Shown here piece after piece: positions 1-8,004 of a DNA stretch of 64,000 nucleotides. Position 1 is the stretch's first letter. The number at the start of each line of letters is the position of its first letter. Made by a program: the position numbers and the translations under genes. Source of the DNA: Amycolatopsis decaplanina DSM 44594 (GTDB taxonomy: Bacteria; Actinomycetota; Actinomycetes; Mycobacteriales; Pseudonocardiaceae). The notes beneath the pieces are model-generated. The model saw only the letters and a list, made by a program, of their open reading frames with translations. It ran no database searches and was not told the DNA's origin. Location of the stretch: NCBI RefSeq assembly GCF_000342005.1, contig NZ_AOHO01000012.1, positions 1 through 64,000 on the forward strand, given 5' to 3'.

Positions 1-2
1 GC

Positions 3-3000
3 GGCAAGCCTGTCTTGGAGAGGGATGCGGTGGTGGGATGGCGGCCGCCGCTGCCAGGCGCGCCCGGTCCGCGAACTTTACAGGAGTACCTGGACAGCCA
101 CCGTATGCCCGCGGGGATCTCTTTCGACACGGCCGGCGGAAAGATCAACAATGCCTCCGCGGCATTGCTGCGGGAGTGGGTGCAGTCCCTGGCCACGGAA
201 AAAGACGAGCTGGGCGGGTGGCGCTATTCGATCAAGGATATTCATGCTGCCGTCGGCCACGACCTCCTGGCCTACAGCACGGTCAGGTTCTGGGTCGCTG
301 CTGCGCGCGAGCTTGTGCCGGGCGCGGAGGACGCCGACACCGGCGGCAAGCCTGTCGACACCGGCGGCAAGCCTGTTTTGGAGAGGGATGCGGTGGTGGG
401 ATGGCGGCCGCCGCTGCGGGGCGCGCCCGGTCCGTGGACTTTACGCGAGTACCTGGACAGCCACCGTATGCCCGCGGGGATCTCTTTCGAGACGGCCGGC
501 GGAAGGATCAGCAATGCGGCCGCGGTATTGCTGCGGGAGTGGGTTTACTCTATTGCCACGGAAAAGAACGAGCTGGGCAGGTGGCGCTATTCGAGCAAGG
601 ATATTCATGCTGCCGCCGGCCACGACCTCCTGGTCTACAGCACGGTCAGGAGGTGGGTCGCAGATGCGCGCGAGCCTGTGCCGGGCGTGGAGGACGCCGA
701 CACCGGTGGCAAACCTGTCTTGGAGAGGGATGCGGTGGTGGGATGGCGGCCGCCGCTGCCAGGCGCGCCCGGTCCGCGGACTTTACGCGAGTACCTGGAC
801 AGCCACCGTATGCCCGCGGGGATCTCTTTCGACACGGCCAGCGGAAAGATCAACCATGCCGCCATGGTATTGCTGCGGGAGTGGGTTTACTCTATTGCCA
901 CGGAAAAGAACGAGCTGGGCAGGTGGCGCTATTCGAGCAAGGATATTCATGCTGCCGCCGGCCAGGACCTCCTGGGCGAGAGAACGGTCAGGGTTTGGGT
1001 CGCAGATGCGCGCGAGCTTGCGCGGGGCGCGGAGGACGCCGACACCGGTGGCAAGCCTGCCTTGGAGAGGGATGCGGTGGTGGGGTGGCGGCCGCCGCTG
1101 CTGGGCGCGCCCGGTCCGCGGACTTTACAGGAGTACCTGGACAGCCGCCGTATGCTCGCGGGGATCTCTTTCGAGAAGACCAACGGAAAGATCAACAATG
1201 CGGCCGCGGCATTGCTGCGGGAGTGGGTTTACTCTATTGCCACGGAAAAGAACGAGCTGGGCAGGTGGCGCTATTCGAGCAAGGATATTCATGCTGCCGC
1301 CGGCCACGACCTCCTGGCCTACAGCACGGTCGGGGTTTGGATCGCAGATGCGCGCGAGCTTGCGCGGGGCGCGGAAGACACCGGCGGAAAGCCTGCCTTG
1401 GAGAGGGATGCGATGGTGGGATGGCGGCCGCCGCTGCCAGGCGCGCCCGGTCCGCGGACTTTACACGAGTACCTGGACAACCACCGTATGCCCGCGGGGA
1501 TCTCTTTCGACACGGCCGGCGGAAAGCTCAGCAATGCCGCCATGGTATTGCTGCGGGAGTGGGTGCAGTCTTTGGCCACGGAAAAGAACGAGCTGGGCAG
1601 GTGGCGCTATTCGAGCAAGGACATTCATGCTGCCGCCGGCCAGGACCTCCTGGTCTACAGCACGGTCAGGAGGTGGGTCGCAGATGCGCGCGAGCCTGTG
1701 CCGGGCGTGGAGGACGCCGACACCGGTGGCAAACCTGTCTTGGAGAGGGATGCGGTGGTGGGATGGCGGCCGCCGCTGCCGGGCGCGCCCGGTCCGCGGA
1801 CTTTACGCGAGTACCTGGACAGCCACCGTATGCCCGAGAAGATCTGTTTCGAGAAGACCAACGGAAAGATCAACAATGCGGCCGCGGCATTGCTGCGGGA
1901 GTGGGTTTACTCTATTGCCACGGAAAAGAACGAGCTGGGCGGGCGGCGCTATTCGGGCAAGGATATTCATGTTGCCGCCGGCCAGGACCTCCTGGGCGAG
2001 AGAACGGTCAGGGTTTGGATCGCAGATGCGCGCGAGCTTGCGCGGGGCGCGGAAGACACCGGCGGCAAGCCTGCCTTGGAGAGGGATGCGATGGTGGGAT
2101 GGCGGCCGCCGCTGCCAGGCGCGCCCGGTCCGCGGACTTTACACGAGTACCTGGACAACCACCGTATGCCCGCGGGGATCTCTTTCGACACGGCCGGCGG
2201 AAAGATCAACAATGCGGCCGCGGCATTGCTGCGGGAGTGGGTGCAGTCCCTGGCTACGGAAAAAGACGAGCTGGGCGGGTGGCGCTATTCGATCAAGGAC
2301 ATTCATGCTGCCGTCGGCCACGACCTGCTGGTCTACAGCACGGTCAGGTCTTGGGTCGCAGATGCGCGCGAGCTTGTGCCGGGCGCGGAGGACACCGACA
2401 CCGGCGGCAAGCCTGCCTTGGAGAGGGATGCGATGGTGGGATGGCGGCCGCCGCTGCCAGGCGCGCCCGGTCCGCGGACTTTACACGAGTACCTGGACAG
2501 CCACCGTATGCCCGCGGGGATCTCTTTCGGGAAGGCCAACGGAAAGATCAACAATGCCTCCGCGGCATTGCTGCGGGAGTGGGGGCAGTCCCTGGCTACG
2601 GAAAAAGACGAGCTGGGCGAGTGGCGCTATTCGATCAAGGACATTCATGCTGCCGCCGGCCACGACCTCCTGGCCTACAGCACGCTCAGGACTTGGGTCA
2701 CGGATGTGCGGAGGCAGCGGGGAGGACAGCAGGAGAGGGTGCCGGGTGGGTTTGGTTCGGTGTCTTTCGGCGGTGGGGGCAGGCCGATGATCGTTCAGAC
2801 GGGGCGGTTGGCAGATGAGAGTGGTGGTTCCGCGTTCGCGGGGCGTGTCGAGTTGCAGCGGCGGCCTTTGGGGGAAGCGTTGTCGTTGGTGCCGGAGTGG
2901 GTGATGGAGTGGTGGCCTGATTCTTCGCCGGGCGCGCCAAGTACGTTGCTCGAGTTCCTCGTGGCGAATGAACACATGCTTCCTGAAGATGTGTCGCCGG

Positions 3001-4469
3001 TACCTGATGAGAATGGCGTGCTTCAGGGGACGGTGTTGATCTTTGTGCGTGCCTGGTTCCTGAATGCGCTGGAGATAGGAGTCGAGGAGAATGGCTGGAT
3101 TGATTCAGACGACGTCGCGGACCTCATGGAGCTTGTTTCCGAATGGCCGGTGACGGGCTTGCTTCCAGGCGGGGAGGATTTGTTCTCGGTTCCGGCGTCG
3201 TTGTTGCAGGCTGCTCCCGGCTCGTCCGCGGTGTCATCGGAAATTCGTGCGGAGGCGCAGGCGTCGATGGCGCTGGGTCGGCAGAAATCGCGGGCGCGTG
3301 TCGAGGAAAGCGATCATGACGTGGAAATGGAAGTGCCGGTTGTGGATGCTTCGCCACAGGAAATGATGCCCGGTGGACAGTCCGGCGCCGGTGAACCGGC
3401 CAGGGGCAGAGATCTGGAAGACCGTGTGCGCGTCCGGGCGCACGACGCGGGCGTGGCCCCCGCCGGCGAGGTCAGCGGGAGCGTTCCGGCTGGCGCTGAG
3501 AGTGCGCGGCGAGTCCTTGACCAGGGCAGGGAGGAAACCGTGTGGGGCGAGTCCGGGCTCGAGGTCGGCGAGGAAACGTACATGGTGCGGGCTGTGAGGC
3601 ACCGGGTTGAACCGTTCGCGGGCATGGATGACCTGTTCCCCGCGCGTGATCGCCGTGATCCGAGCCGGGCCGACGAGCCCTACGCCGATGAAAACGGTGA
3701 TGTGCACCCCGCGGTGAAAAGAGGCGCCGATCGGATCACCGCCAAGATGGCGGAGGGTATGGCGATGCTCAGAGGTATCGCCGAGGACCCCGATGATCCC
3801 CGATTGCCCGCAGAGTTGGCGACGAAGATGCCTGCCGTGCAACAATTCCTGCGCATAAAGGTGGCGGAGGAGCTGAAGCGGTTGGTCCTGGGCGAACCGT
3901 TGCTGTCTCCTCGGCTCGTGGTTGGCCCGGTTTTGCCGGAGCATGTTCTGAATCATGATCAGGGGCTGGCCAACGGGAAAGAGCTAGGGGTGCGGCTGAG
4001 CGACGCCGAGGCGGCCTTGCCTGGGAACCCTGCTCTGGCGGGGAGCAGAATCGACGTGAAGGGTTTGTATATGGGGGCGTCGTTGAGAACGCCTGGTTCT
4101 CAGGAAGAGTGGAAAGAGAAATACCGGCAGGCCCCGAACTATACTTTCGCCACGCGTTCAAGGGGTGCGAACATCACCCATATCGCCGGGGAAGGGATGA
4201 CCAACTCCGTCGGTTTCGTGAACGCGCCGACCGTGCCGGATGCTTATCCTCCGGAGATCAATCACGGCGCGGTCAATTCGCTGCTCATCCCCTTTGAAGT
4301 CACAATGCCGAACAAACGCGGCAAAGATGTGGAAGACACGTTTATCGCGCTGATCGTACTGGATAACGCGTACGACTCCTCCGATAATCCACACCATGTA
4401 CTCTGGGCCGAGTACAGTCACGAGTTCTTCAGTGGTCTTTCAGTAGTCGTCAAAGAGGAACCCGAATAA
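3..4469 (+). CDS. Giant repeat-containing protein, 5' end outside window
   Basis: I do not recognise a known family. The frame is already open at the window edge, so the visible part (about 1,488 residues) is a C-terminal portion. The first ~900 residues are eight tandem modules of ~112-121 residues. Each module has a WRPP-type opening, an EYLDSHRMP segment, a predicted helical LLREWV stretch, and a YSTVRxWVADARE end that looks like a helix-turn-helix. A linker with DTGGKP follows each module. Residues ~900-1,300 are acidic and low-complexity, and the last ~180 residues form a non-repeated globular tail rich in Gly, Asn and aromatics. No signal peptide can be judged. It lies near, but separated by IS debris from, a type VII secretion locus, so a large secreted or effector-like protein is conceivable but unproven. 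Frame choice rests on the unique continuous frame through both repeats and tail. Confidence 0.8.
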   Translation, partial: GKPVLERDAVVGWRPPLPGAPGPRTLQEYLDSHRMPAGISFDTAGGKINNASAALLREWVQSLATEKDELGGWRYSIKDIHAAVGHDLLAYSTVRFWVAAARELVPGAEDADTGGKPVDTGGKPVLERDAVVGWRPPLRGAPGPWTLREYLDSHRMPAGISFETAGGRISNAAAVLLREWVYSIATEKNELGRWRYSSKDIHAAAGHDLLVYSTVRRWVADAREPVPGVEDADTGGKPVLERDAVVGWRPPLPGAPGPRTLREYLDSHRMPAGISFDTASGKINHAAMVLLREWVYSIATEKNELGRWRYSSKDIHAAAGQDLLGERTVRVWVADARELARGAEDADTGGKPALERDAVVGWRPPLLGAPGPRTLQEYLDSRRMLAGISFEKTNGKINNAAAALLREWVYSIATEKNELGRWRYSSKDIHAAAGHDLLAYSTVGVWIADARELARGAEDTGGKPALERDAMVGWRPPLPGAPGPRTLHEYLDNHRMPAGISFDTAGGKLSNAAMVLLREWVQSLATEKNELGRWRYSSKDIHAAAGQDLLVYSTVRRWVADAREPVPGVEDADTGGKPVLERDAVVGWRPPLPGAPGPRTLREYLDSHRMPEKICFEKTNGKINNAAAALLREWVYSIATEKNELGGRRYSGKDIHVAAGQDLLGERTVRVWIADARELARGAEDTGGKPALERDAMVGWRPPLPGAPGPRTLHEYLDNHRMPAGISFDTAGGKINNAAAALLREWVQSLATEKDELGGWRYSIKDIHAAVGHDLLVYSTVRSWVADARELVPGAEDTDTGGKPALERDAMVGWRPPLPGAPGPRTLHEYLDSHRMPAGISFGKANGKINNASAALLREWGQSLATEKDELGEWRYSIKDIHAAAGHDLLAYSTLRTWVTDVRRQRGGQQERVPGGFGSVSFGGGGRPMIVQTGRLADESGGSAFAGRVELQRRPLGEALSLVPEWVMEWWPDSSPGAPSTLLEFLVANEHMLPEDVSPVPDENGVLQGTVLIFVRAWFLNALEIGVEENGWIDSDDVADLMELVSEWPVTGLLPGGEDLFSVPASLLQAAPGSSAVSSEIRAEAQASMALGRQKSRARVEESDHDVEMEVPVVDASPQEMMPGGQSGAGEPARGRDLEDRVRVRAHDAGVAPAGEVSGSVPAGAESARRVLDQGREETVWGESGLEVGEETYMVRAVRHRVEPFAGMDDLFPARDRRDPSRADEPYADENGDVHPAVKRGADRITAKMAEGMAMLRGIAEDPDDPRLPAELATKMPAVQQFLRIKVAEELKRLVLGEPLLSPRLVVGPVLPEHVLNHDQGLANGKELGVRLSDAEAALPGNPALAGSRIDVKGLYMGASLRTPGSQEEWKEKYRQAPNYTFATRSRGANITHIAGEGMTNSVGFVNAPTVPDAYPPEINHGAVNSLLIPFEVTMPNKRGKDVEDTFIALIVLDNAYDSSDNPHHVLWAEYSHEFFSGLSVVVKEEPE
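15..2700 (+). repeat. Eight-copy in-frame tandem repeat, 336-363 bp period
   Basis: The sequence TTGGAGAGGGATGCG recurs at 15, 378, 720, 1062, 1398, 1740, 2076 and 2418. This gives periods of 363, 342, 342, 336, 342, 336 and 342 bp, all multiples of three. Copies are near-identical at the DNA level but are mosaics: variable blocks, such as those encoding SFDTAGGK versus SFEKTNGK, and HDLLAYST versus QDLLGERT, reappear in different combinations. This points to recent recombination or gene conversion between units. The array continues to the left edge, so the true copy number is unknown. Confidence 0.93.
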
Positions 4470-4574
4470 TCCTGGACATCGACCCTGGTGCCCGAATCAA
4501 GGAATTGGTAAACGGCAGCACGTCGTGACTGTGGGCCGGGTGGCCTGTCGGTCTTGTGTTGACTGACACCTGAA

Positions 4575-4842
4575 AAGAACGCAGTTGCGGCGAGAGCGCG
4601 AAGGGCCACGGCTGCTCAACTGGGCGGTCGCCTCGTTACCGGTGTGCGAGGACGCCACCCCGTCAGGCTGGGCACAATGGCTATTGGTGCGCCGATCCCT
4701 GACATCTAAGAGCAAGGGTGAACCCGAACTTGCTTACTGCTTATGTTGCGCCCCAAGGGAACGGACGATGATGAGCTGATCCGGGTCACAAACGCCCGGT
4801 GGGCGGTCGAGGAGTGGTCCCAGACCGCCAAGAGCTACTAGT
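4575..4842 (+). pseudogene. Truncated IS701-type transposase fragment
   Basis: Translated on the plus strand, this stretch carries recognisable transposase pieces: LLNWAVASLP, then GWAQWLLVRRS, then, in a second frame, DDELIRVTNARWAVEEW. The same order of motifs (GCRWLLIRR, then GRRWTVEESFQAGK) occurs in the transposase encoded on the other strand just to the right, so this is the C-terminal half of a related transposase. It has no N-terminus and needs at least one frameshift near 4765. It stops where the next IS begins, so the complete element probably landed in, or next to, this older copy. Confidence 0.65.
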
Positions 4843-6268
4843 ACTCCAGCCGTAGTTCGTGATGGTCATGGTTCGTGGGTCGATTGTCGCTGGTAGTGGC
4901 TTTGTTGGGCGCGGTATTGGTGGCGTCTGCGCCATGTTGAGCGGCGGATCCGGTGTGCGACATCGAGAACGGGTCGGCTGATGAGTGTGGTGAACAGGTG
5001 GTGGATTTCGTTGCAGGTCAACGAGATCCATCCGGCGGTTGCTGGTTCGGGGTTTCGTTCGGTGGATGCGACGACGGCGAGGAAGGCGTGGGCGAGCATC
5101 GCCATGACCGTCCAGCGGTGCCAGGAGGTCCAGTGTCGGACCTGGTGCTGGTCAAGGCCGGTGAGGCCTTTGCCGGCCTGGAAGGATTCCTCGACTGTCC
5201 ATCTGCGGCCTGCGACCTGAACCAGGATCCGTAGCGGCACCGGTTCGGGTGCGTAGCAGCGGTAGAACGCCAGCTCGCCGGTGGTGCGGTGGCGGCGGAT
5301 CAGCAACCACCGGCACCCGTCGGGCTCGTCGGTGCCGATGTCGGCGAACGCCCAGTCGTAGTAGCGATTCCCTTTTGCCCCAGCGCCGGCGGAGAGGCGT
5401 TGCCAGACGTGTTTGGGCAGCCTTGCGGCGACATCGTCAGCACGCAGCACGCCGGCTCGAGTGTTGACCCGGCGGTCGCAGCCGATGGCGAGAACGTAGC
5501 CGGTGCCGCGTTGTTCCAGGTTCTTGCGCAGGTGGGGGTCGGCTCCGTAAACCTCATCCCCGGCGACCCACTGTGCGCGGACGCCGGCGTCGAGAGCGTG
5601 CCCGATCATGGTGGTCGCCAGCGCTGGTTTCGTCGCGAACGCGGTGTCGTCAGGGATTCCGGCGTCGGTGCGGCGGCCGGGATCGGTGGTCCAGGATTTC
5701 GGGAGGTAGAGGGCCCGGTCGATGAACGCGTGCCCGGCGTCGGTGGCGTAGGTGAGGTAGACCGCGACCTGGGCGTTCTCGATGCGGCCCGCGGTGCCGG
5801 TGTATTGGCGTTGCACTCCGACGGTGTGGACGCCTTTCTTGAGGTCGCCGGTTTCGTCGACGACCAGCACGGCGCCGGTGTCACCGAGGTGTTCGGTGAC
5901 GTAGTCACGCAGGTCGTCGCGGCCTTGTCGGCGTCCCAGACTGCTTTGCGCAGCAGGTGTTGTATCCCGTCGGGGGTGTCGTCGCCGGCGTGTTCGGAGA
6001 TGGTCCAGCAGTTCTTGTCCGGCAGGTCCGACAGCAGCCCGAGCAGCAGTGCTCGTGCTCGTCGGCGGGGTTCGACTCGGGCGAACCGGCCGGCGATCCT
6101 ACTGATCATCTCCTCGAACATCACCGCCCATCGGTCAGGGTTTACGCTGGGGCCTGCGGCCACCAGCCGATCAGGGTTAGTCCACACAACCGACCATGAT
6201 CAACTGGTGGCCGCACCTGCTTTCCAGCAACCCACCAGCGACATCACGAAGTCCGGCTGGAGTACTAG
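4838..6268. mobile_element. IS701-like insertion sequence with imperfect 27-bp ends
   Basis: The left end (4838-4864) and the reverse complement of the right end (6242-6268) agree at 25 of 27 positions, starting CTAGTACTCCAGCCG. The outermost CTAG is itself palindromic and could be the duplicated target that IS701-family elements often use. The element is about 1.43 kb and encodes one transposase on the minus strand, split by a frameshift. Its left end abuts an older transposase fragment. Confidence 0.75.
4866..6187 (-). pseudogene. IS701-family transposase, frameshifted
   Basis: The N-terminal part starts at 6187 (MWTNPDRLVAAG) and reads to WDADKAA near 5925. The rest, with the DDE-type core (VVDETGDLKKG; WVAGDEVYGAD; WTVEESFQAGKGLTGLDQHQ), lies in another frame ending at 4866. 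The break is at about 5919-5924, where the plus strand reads CGCGGCC; one additional base would restore WDADKARDDLRDYV continuous with VLVVDETGD. A single-base deletion therefore explains the split, and the IS is probably inactive unless the sequence is in error or frameshifting occurs. Apart from the break, its total length (~440 residues) is normal for the family. Confidence 0.75.
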
Positions 6269-6270
6269 GT

Positions 6271-6494
6271 CGGCGCCTACCGTATCGCTCCGGTGACAAG
6301 ATGTCCGTGCGGAACGATGTCCGCCGAGGGAACCGCGAACGCCATTCCCTTCGCGAACACAGTGCTCCAACCCGGTGGCCGTGGCATTGGGTAACGAGTT
6401 CGACCCGGCCGTAAATCCTTATGGCATCATCGCGATCGACTACGGCCCTCTCTATCTCGACATCTTCAGGGACCGGAAAATCGTTAAGCCGTAA
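6271..6494 (+). pseudogene. Possible decayed gene tail, unknown family
   Basis: Two protein-like stretches occur in different frames: NAIPFANTVLQPGGRG around 6340-6390, and EFDPAVNPYGIIAIDYG running to a stop at 6494 (last residues RDRKIVKP). Their compact, mixed composition is unlike random GC-rich translation and would fit the C-terminus of a gene broken by the IS to the left and by a frameshift near 6385. I cannot name the family. The stretch 6495-6626 up to the mycosin gene shows nothing else; the mycosin promoter presumably lies there. Confidence 0.3.
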
Positions 6495-6626
6495 CTGGAA
6501 GACGATGCGTGAGCAACCTTCGGACTCTGGCCATAGAGATTTCGTTGAGTCCGGTCTGGTCGACTGTGCACTGGACCCGTAGGCCGTCGGGCCGGTGCGG
6601 GGCAAGCGGACTCGGGAGGACATCTG

Positions 6627-7865
6627 ATGGGCAACGGGAAGGCAGGCCGCCAAGGCGTTCTGATGATCACGCTGGTCACGGGCCTGGTATGGGCTTCGTC
6701 GCCTGCTGCGGCGCAAGAGATGCCTGTCCCCTTGCCCGCCCAGCAAAAGGGGTGCCTCCCGGCACCCGCGAACACCGAGCCCGGCGTGCCCTGGGCTCAG
6801 CAGCGGATGGCCGTGGACCGGGTCTGGGCGCTTACCAAGGGGGCCGGCGTCACTGTGGGAGTGGTCGACACCGGTGTCGACGGGACTACGCCCCAGCTGT
6901 CCGACGGACGTGTGAAACCCGGTGTCGATGTCACCACTCCGGAGCGCAAACCCGCGAACGACGACTGCTTCGGGCACGGCACTTTCGTAGCCGGGATCAT
7001 CGGTGCCGCCGTCCGGCCGGGGACCGGGTTCGCCGGTGTCGCGCCTGAAGCCACCATCCTCCCGATTCGTTGTGCGATCACCACGGCGGACGGCTCGCCG
7101 CCGGTCCTGACCGCGACGGAGATGGCGAAGGGCCTCCGCGACGCCGTCGACGGCGGAGCCCGGGTGATCAACATCTCGGCCAGCACCGACACCCCCGACG
7201 AGGATCTCGCGGACGCTGTCCGGTACGCCGCCCAGCGCGATGTCGTGGTGGTCGCCTCCGCGGCGAACACCGCCCAGCAAGGGGACCCGATCACCTATCC
7301 TGCCTCCTATCCCACGGTCATCGCCGTCGGCGCGATCGACATCACGGGTAAGAAGGCGGACTTCTCCCAGACCGGGAAGTTCCTCTCCCTGGTGGCTCCC
7401 GGCGTCGGGGTCACCAGCGTCGGCCCCGGTGGTGCCGGTCATTGGGTGGGAAGTGGCACCAGCTACGCCGCGCCGTTCGTCGCGGGCGTCGCCGCGCTCG
7501 TACGCGCCTACCGTCCCCAGCTGTCGGCCGAGCAGGTCAAACACCGGCTGGAAGCCACCGCGGACCATCCGGCGGCTGCTCTGCCCGACGCGCAACTGGG
7601 CTGGGGCACGGTCAACGCGATGGCCGCCGTGACGACGTTGCTGCCCGAGGAATCCGGTACCGCGGCACCCGTCGTCGCGGCTGAGCCGGCACCGTTGCCG
7701 GTGCCCGTCCGGGCCGATGGCCCCGGCGAGGTCGTCGCGGTCACCGCCGCGATCTCGGTGCCGGTCCTCGCGGTGCTCGGACTGCTGGTGTTCCGCCTGT
7801 ACTTGGGCGCGAGGCGCCGCCGCTGGAAGCGAGCCCGGGTGGTCGAGTTCTCCCGCCGCACTTGA
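6627..7865 (+). CDS. mycP: Mycosin, subtilisin-like protease of a type VII secretion system
   Basis: A 412-residue membrane-anchored serine protease of the S8 family. An N-terminal signal-like hydrophobic segment (residues ~11-30, ending SPAAAQ) precedes the protease domain. The catalytic triad is visible as Asp81 (VVDTGVDG), His117 (FGHGTF) and Ser279 (GSGTSYAAP), with the oxyanion Asn in SAANTAQ. A Pro/Ala-rich linker leads to one C-terminal transmembrane helix (~residues 370-392) and a basic cytoplasmic tail. This architecture is that of mycosins, which sit at the outer face of ESX/type VII pores and are required for secretion. It is convergent with eccC, separated by a strong hairpin. ATG at 6627 follows GGGAGGAC with good spacing. 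Confidence 0.93.
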   Translation: MGNGKAGRQGVLMITLVTGLVWASSPAAAQEMPVPLPAQQKGCLPAPANTEPGVPWAQQRMAVDRVWALTKGAGVTVGVVDTGVDGTTPQLSDGRVKPGVDVTTPERKPANDDCFGHGTFVAGIIGAAVRPGTGFAGVAPEATILPIRCAITTADGSPPVLTATEMAKGLRDAVDGGARVINISASTDTPDEDLADAVRYAAQRDVVVVASAANTAQQGDPITYPASYPTVIAVGAIDITGKKADFSQTGKFLSLVAPGVGVTSVGPGGAGHWVGSGTSYAAPFVAGVAALVRAYRPQLSAEQVKHRLEATADHPAAALPDAQLGWGTVNAMAAVTTLLPEESGTAAPVVAAEPAPLPVPVRADGPGEVVAVTAAISVPVLAVLGLLVFRLYLGARRRRWKRARVVEFSRRT

Positions 7866-7897
7866 GGTACCTGCTCACGGACCTTCGATGAGTTGAA

Positions 7898-7954
7898 CGC
7901 ACGTAAAGGCCCTCTTTCCCCGGCTGGGCCGAGGAAAGAGGGCCTTTACGTGCG
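7898..7954. terminator. Perfect 22-bp hairpin between convergent genes
   Basis: Arms 7898-7919 and 7933-7954 (CGCACGTAAAGGCCCTCTTT plus CC, and its complement) are perfectly complementary around a 13-nt loop. The hairpin lies between the converging mycP and eccC genes, so a bidirectional transcription terminator is the natural reading. There is no marked T-tract. It resembles hairpins at 14317-14367 and 45497-45557. Confidence 0.8.
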
Positions 7955-8004
7955 CGAGACTGGAAAGTCTCCGTGGCCCCCGCCCGGAGCGTTGGAGGCT
8001 CGGA

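Noticed and set aside
15-2700. CRISPR-like array
   Set aside because: The period is 336-363 bp, in multiples of three, inside a continuous coding frame. There are no ~30-bp repeats with unique spacers.
15-2975. Long open frames in the other five frames of the repeat gene
   Set aside because: High-GC tandem repeats keep all frames open. Only one frame continues through the non-repeated tail to 4469 and has balanced composition; the others are Arg/Ser/Pro-rich shadows.
5289-6296. 335-residue open frame on the plus strand over the IS701-like element
   Set aside because: It is the antisense of the transposase, which carries clear family motifs on the minus strand.
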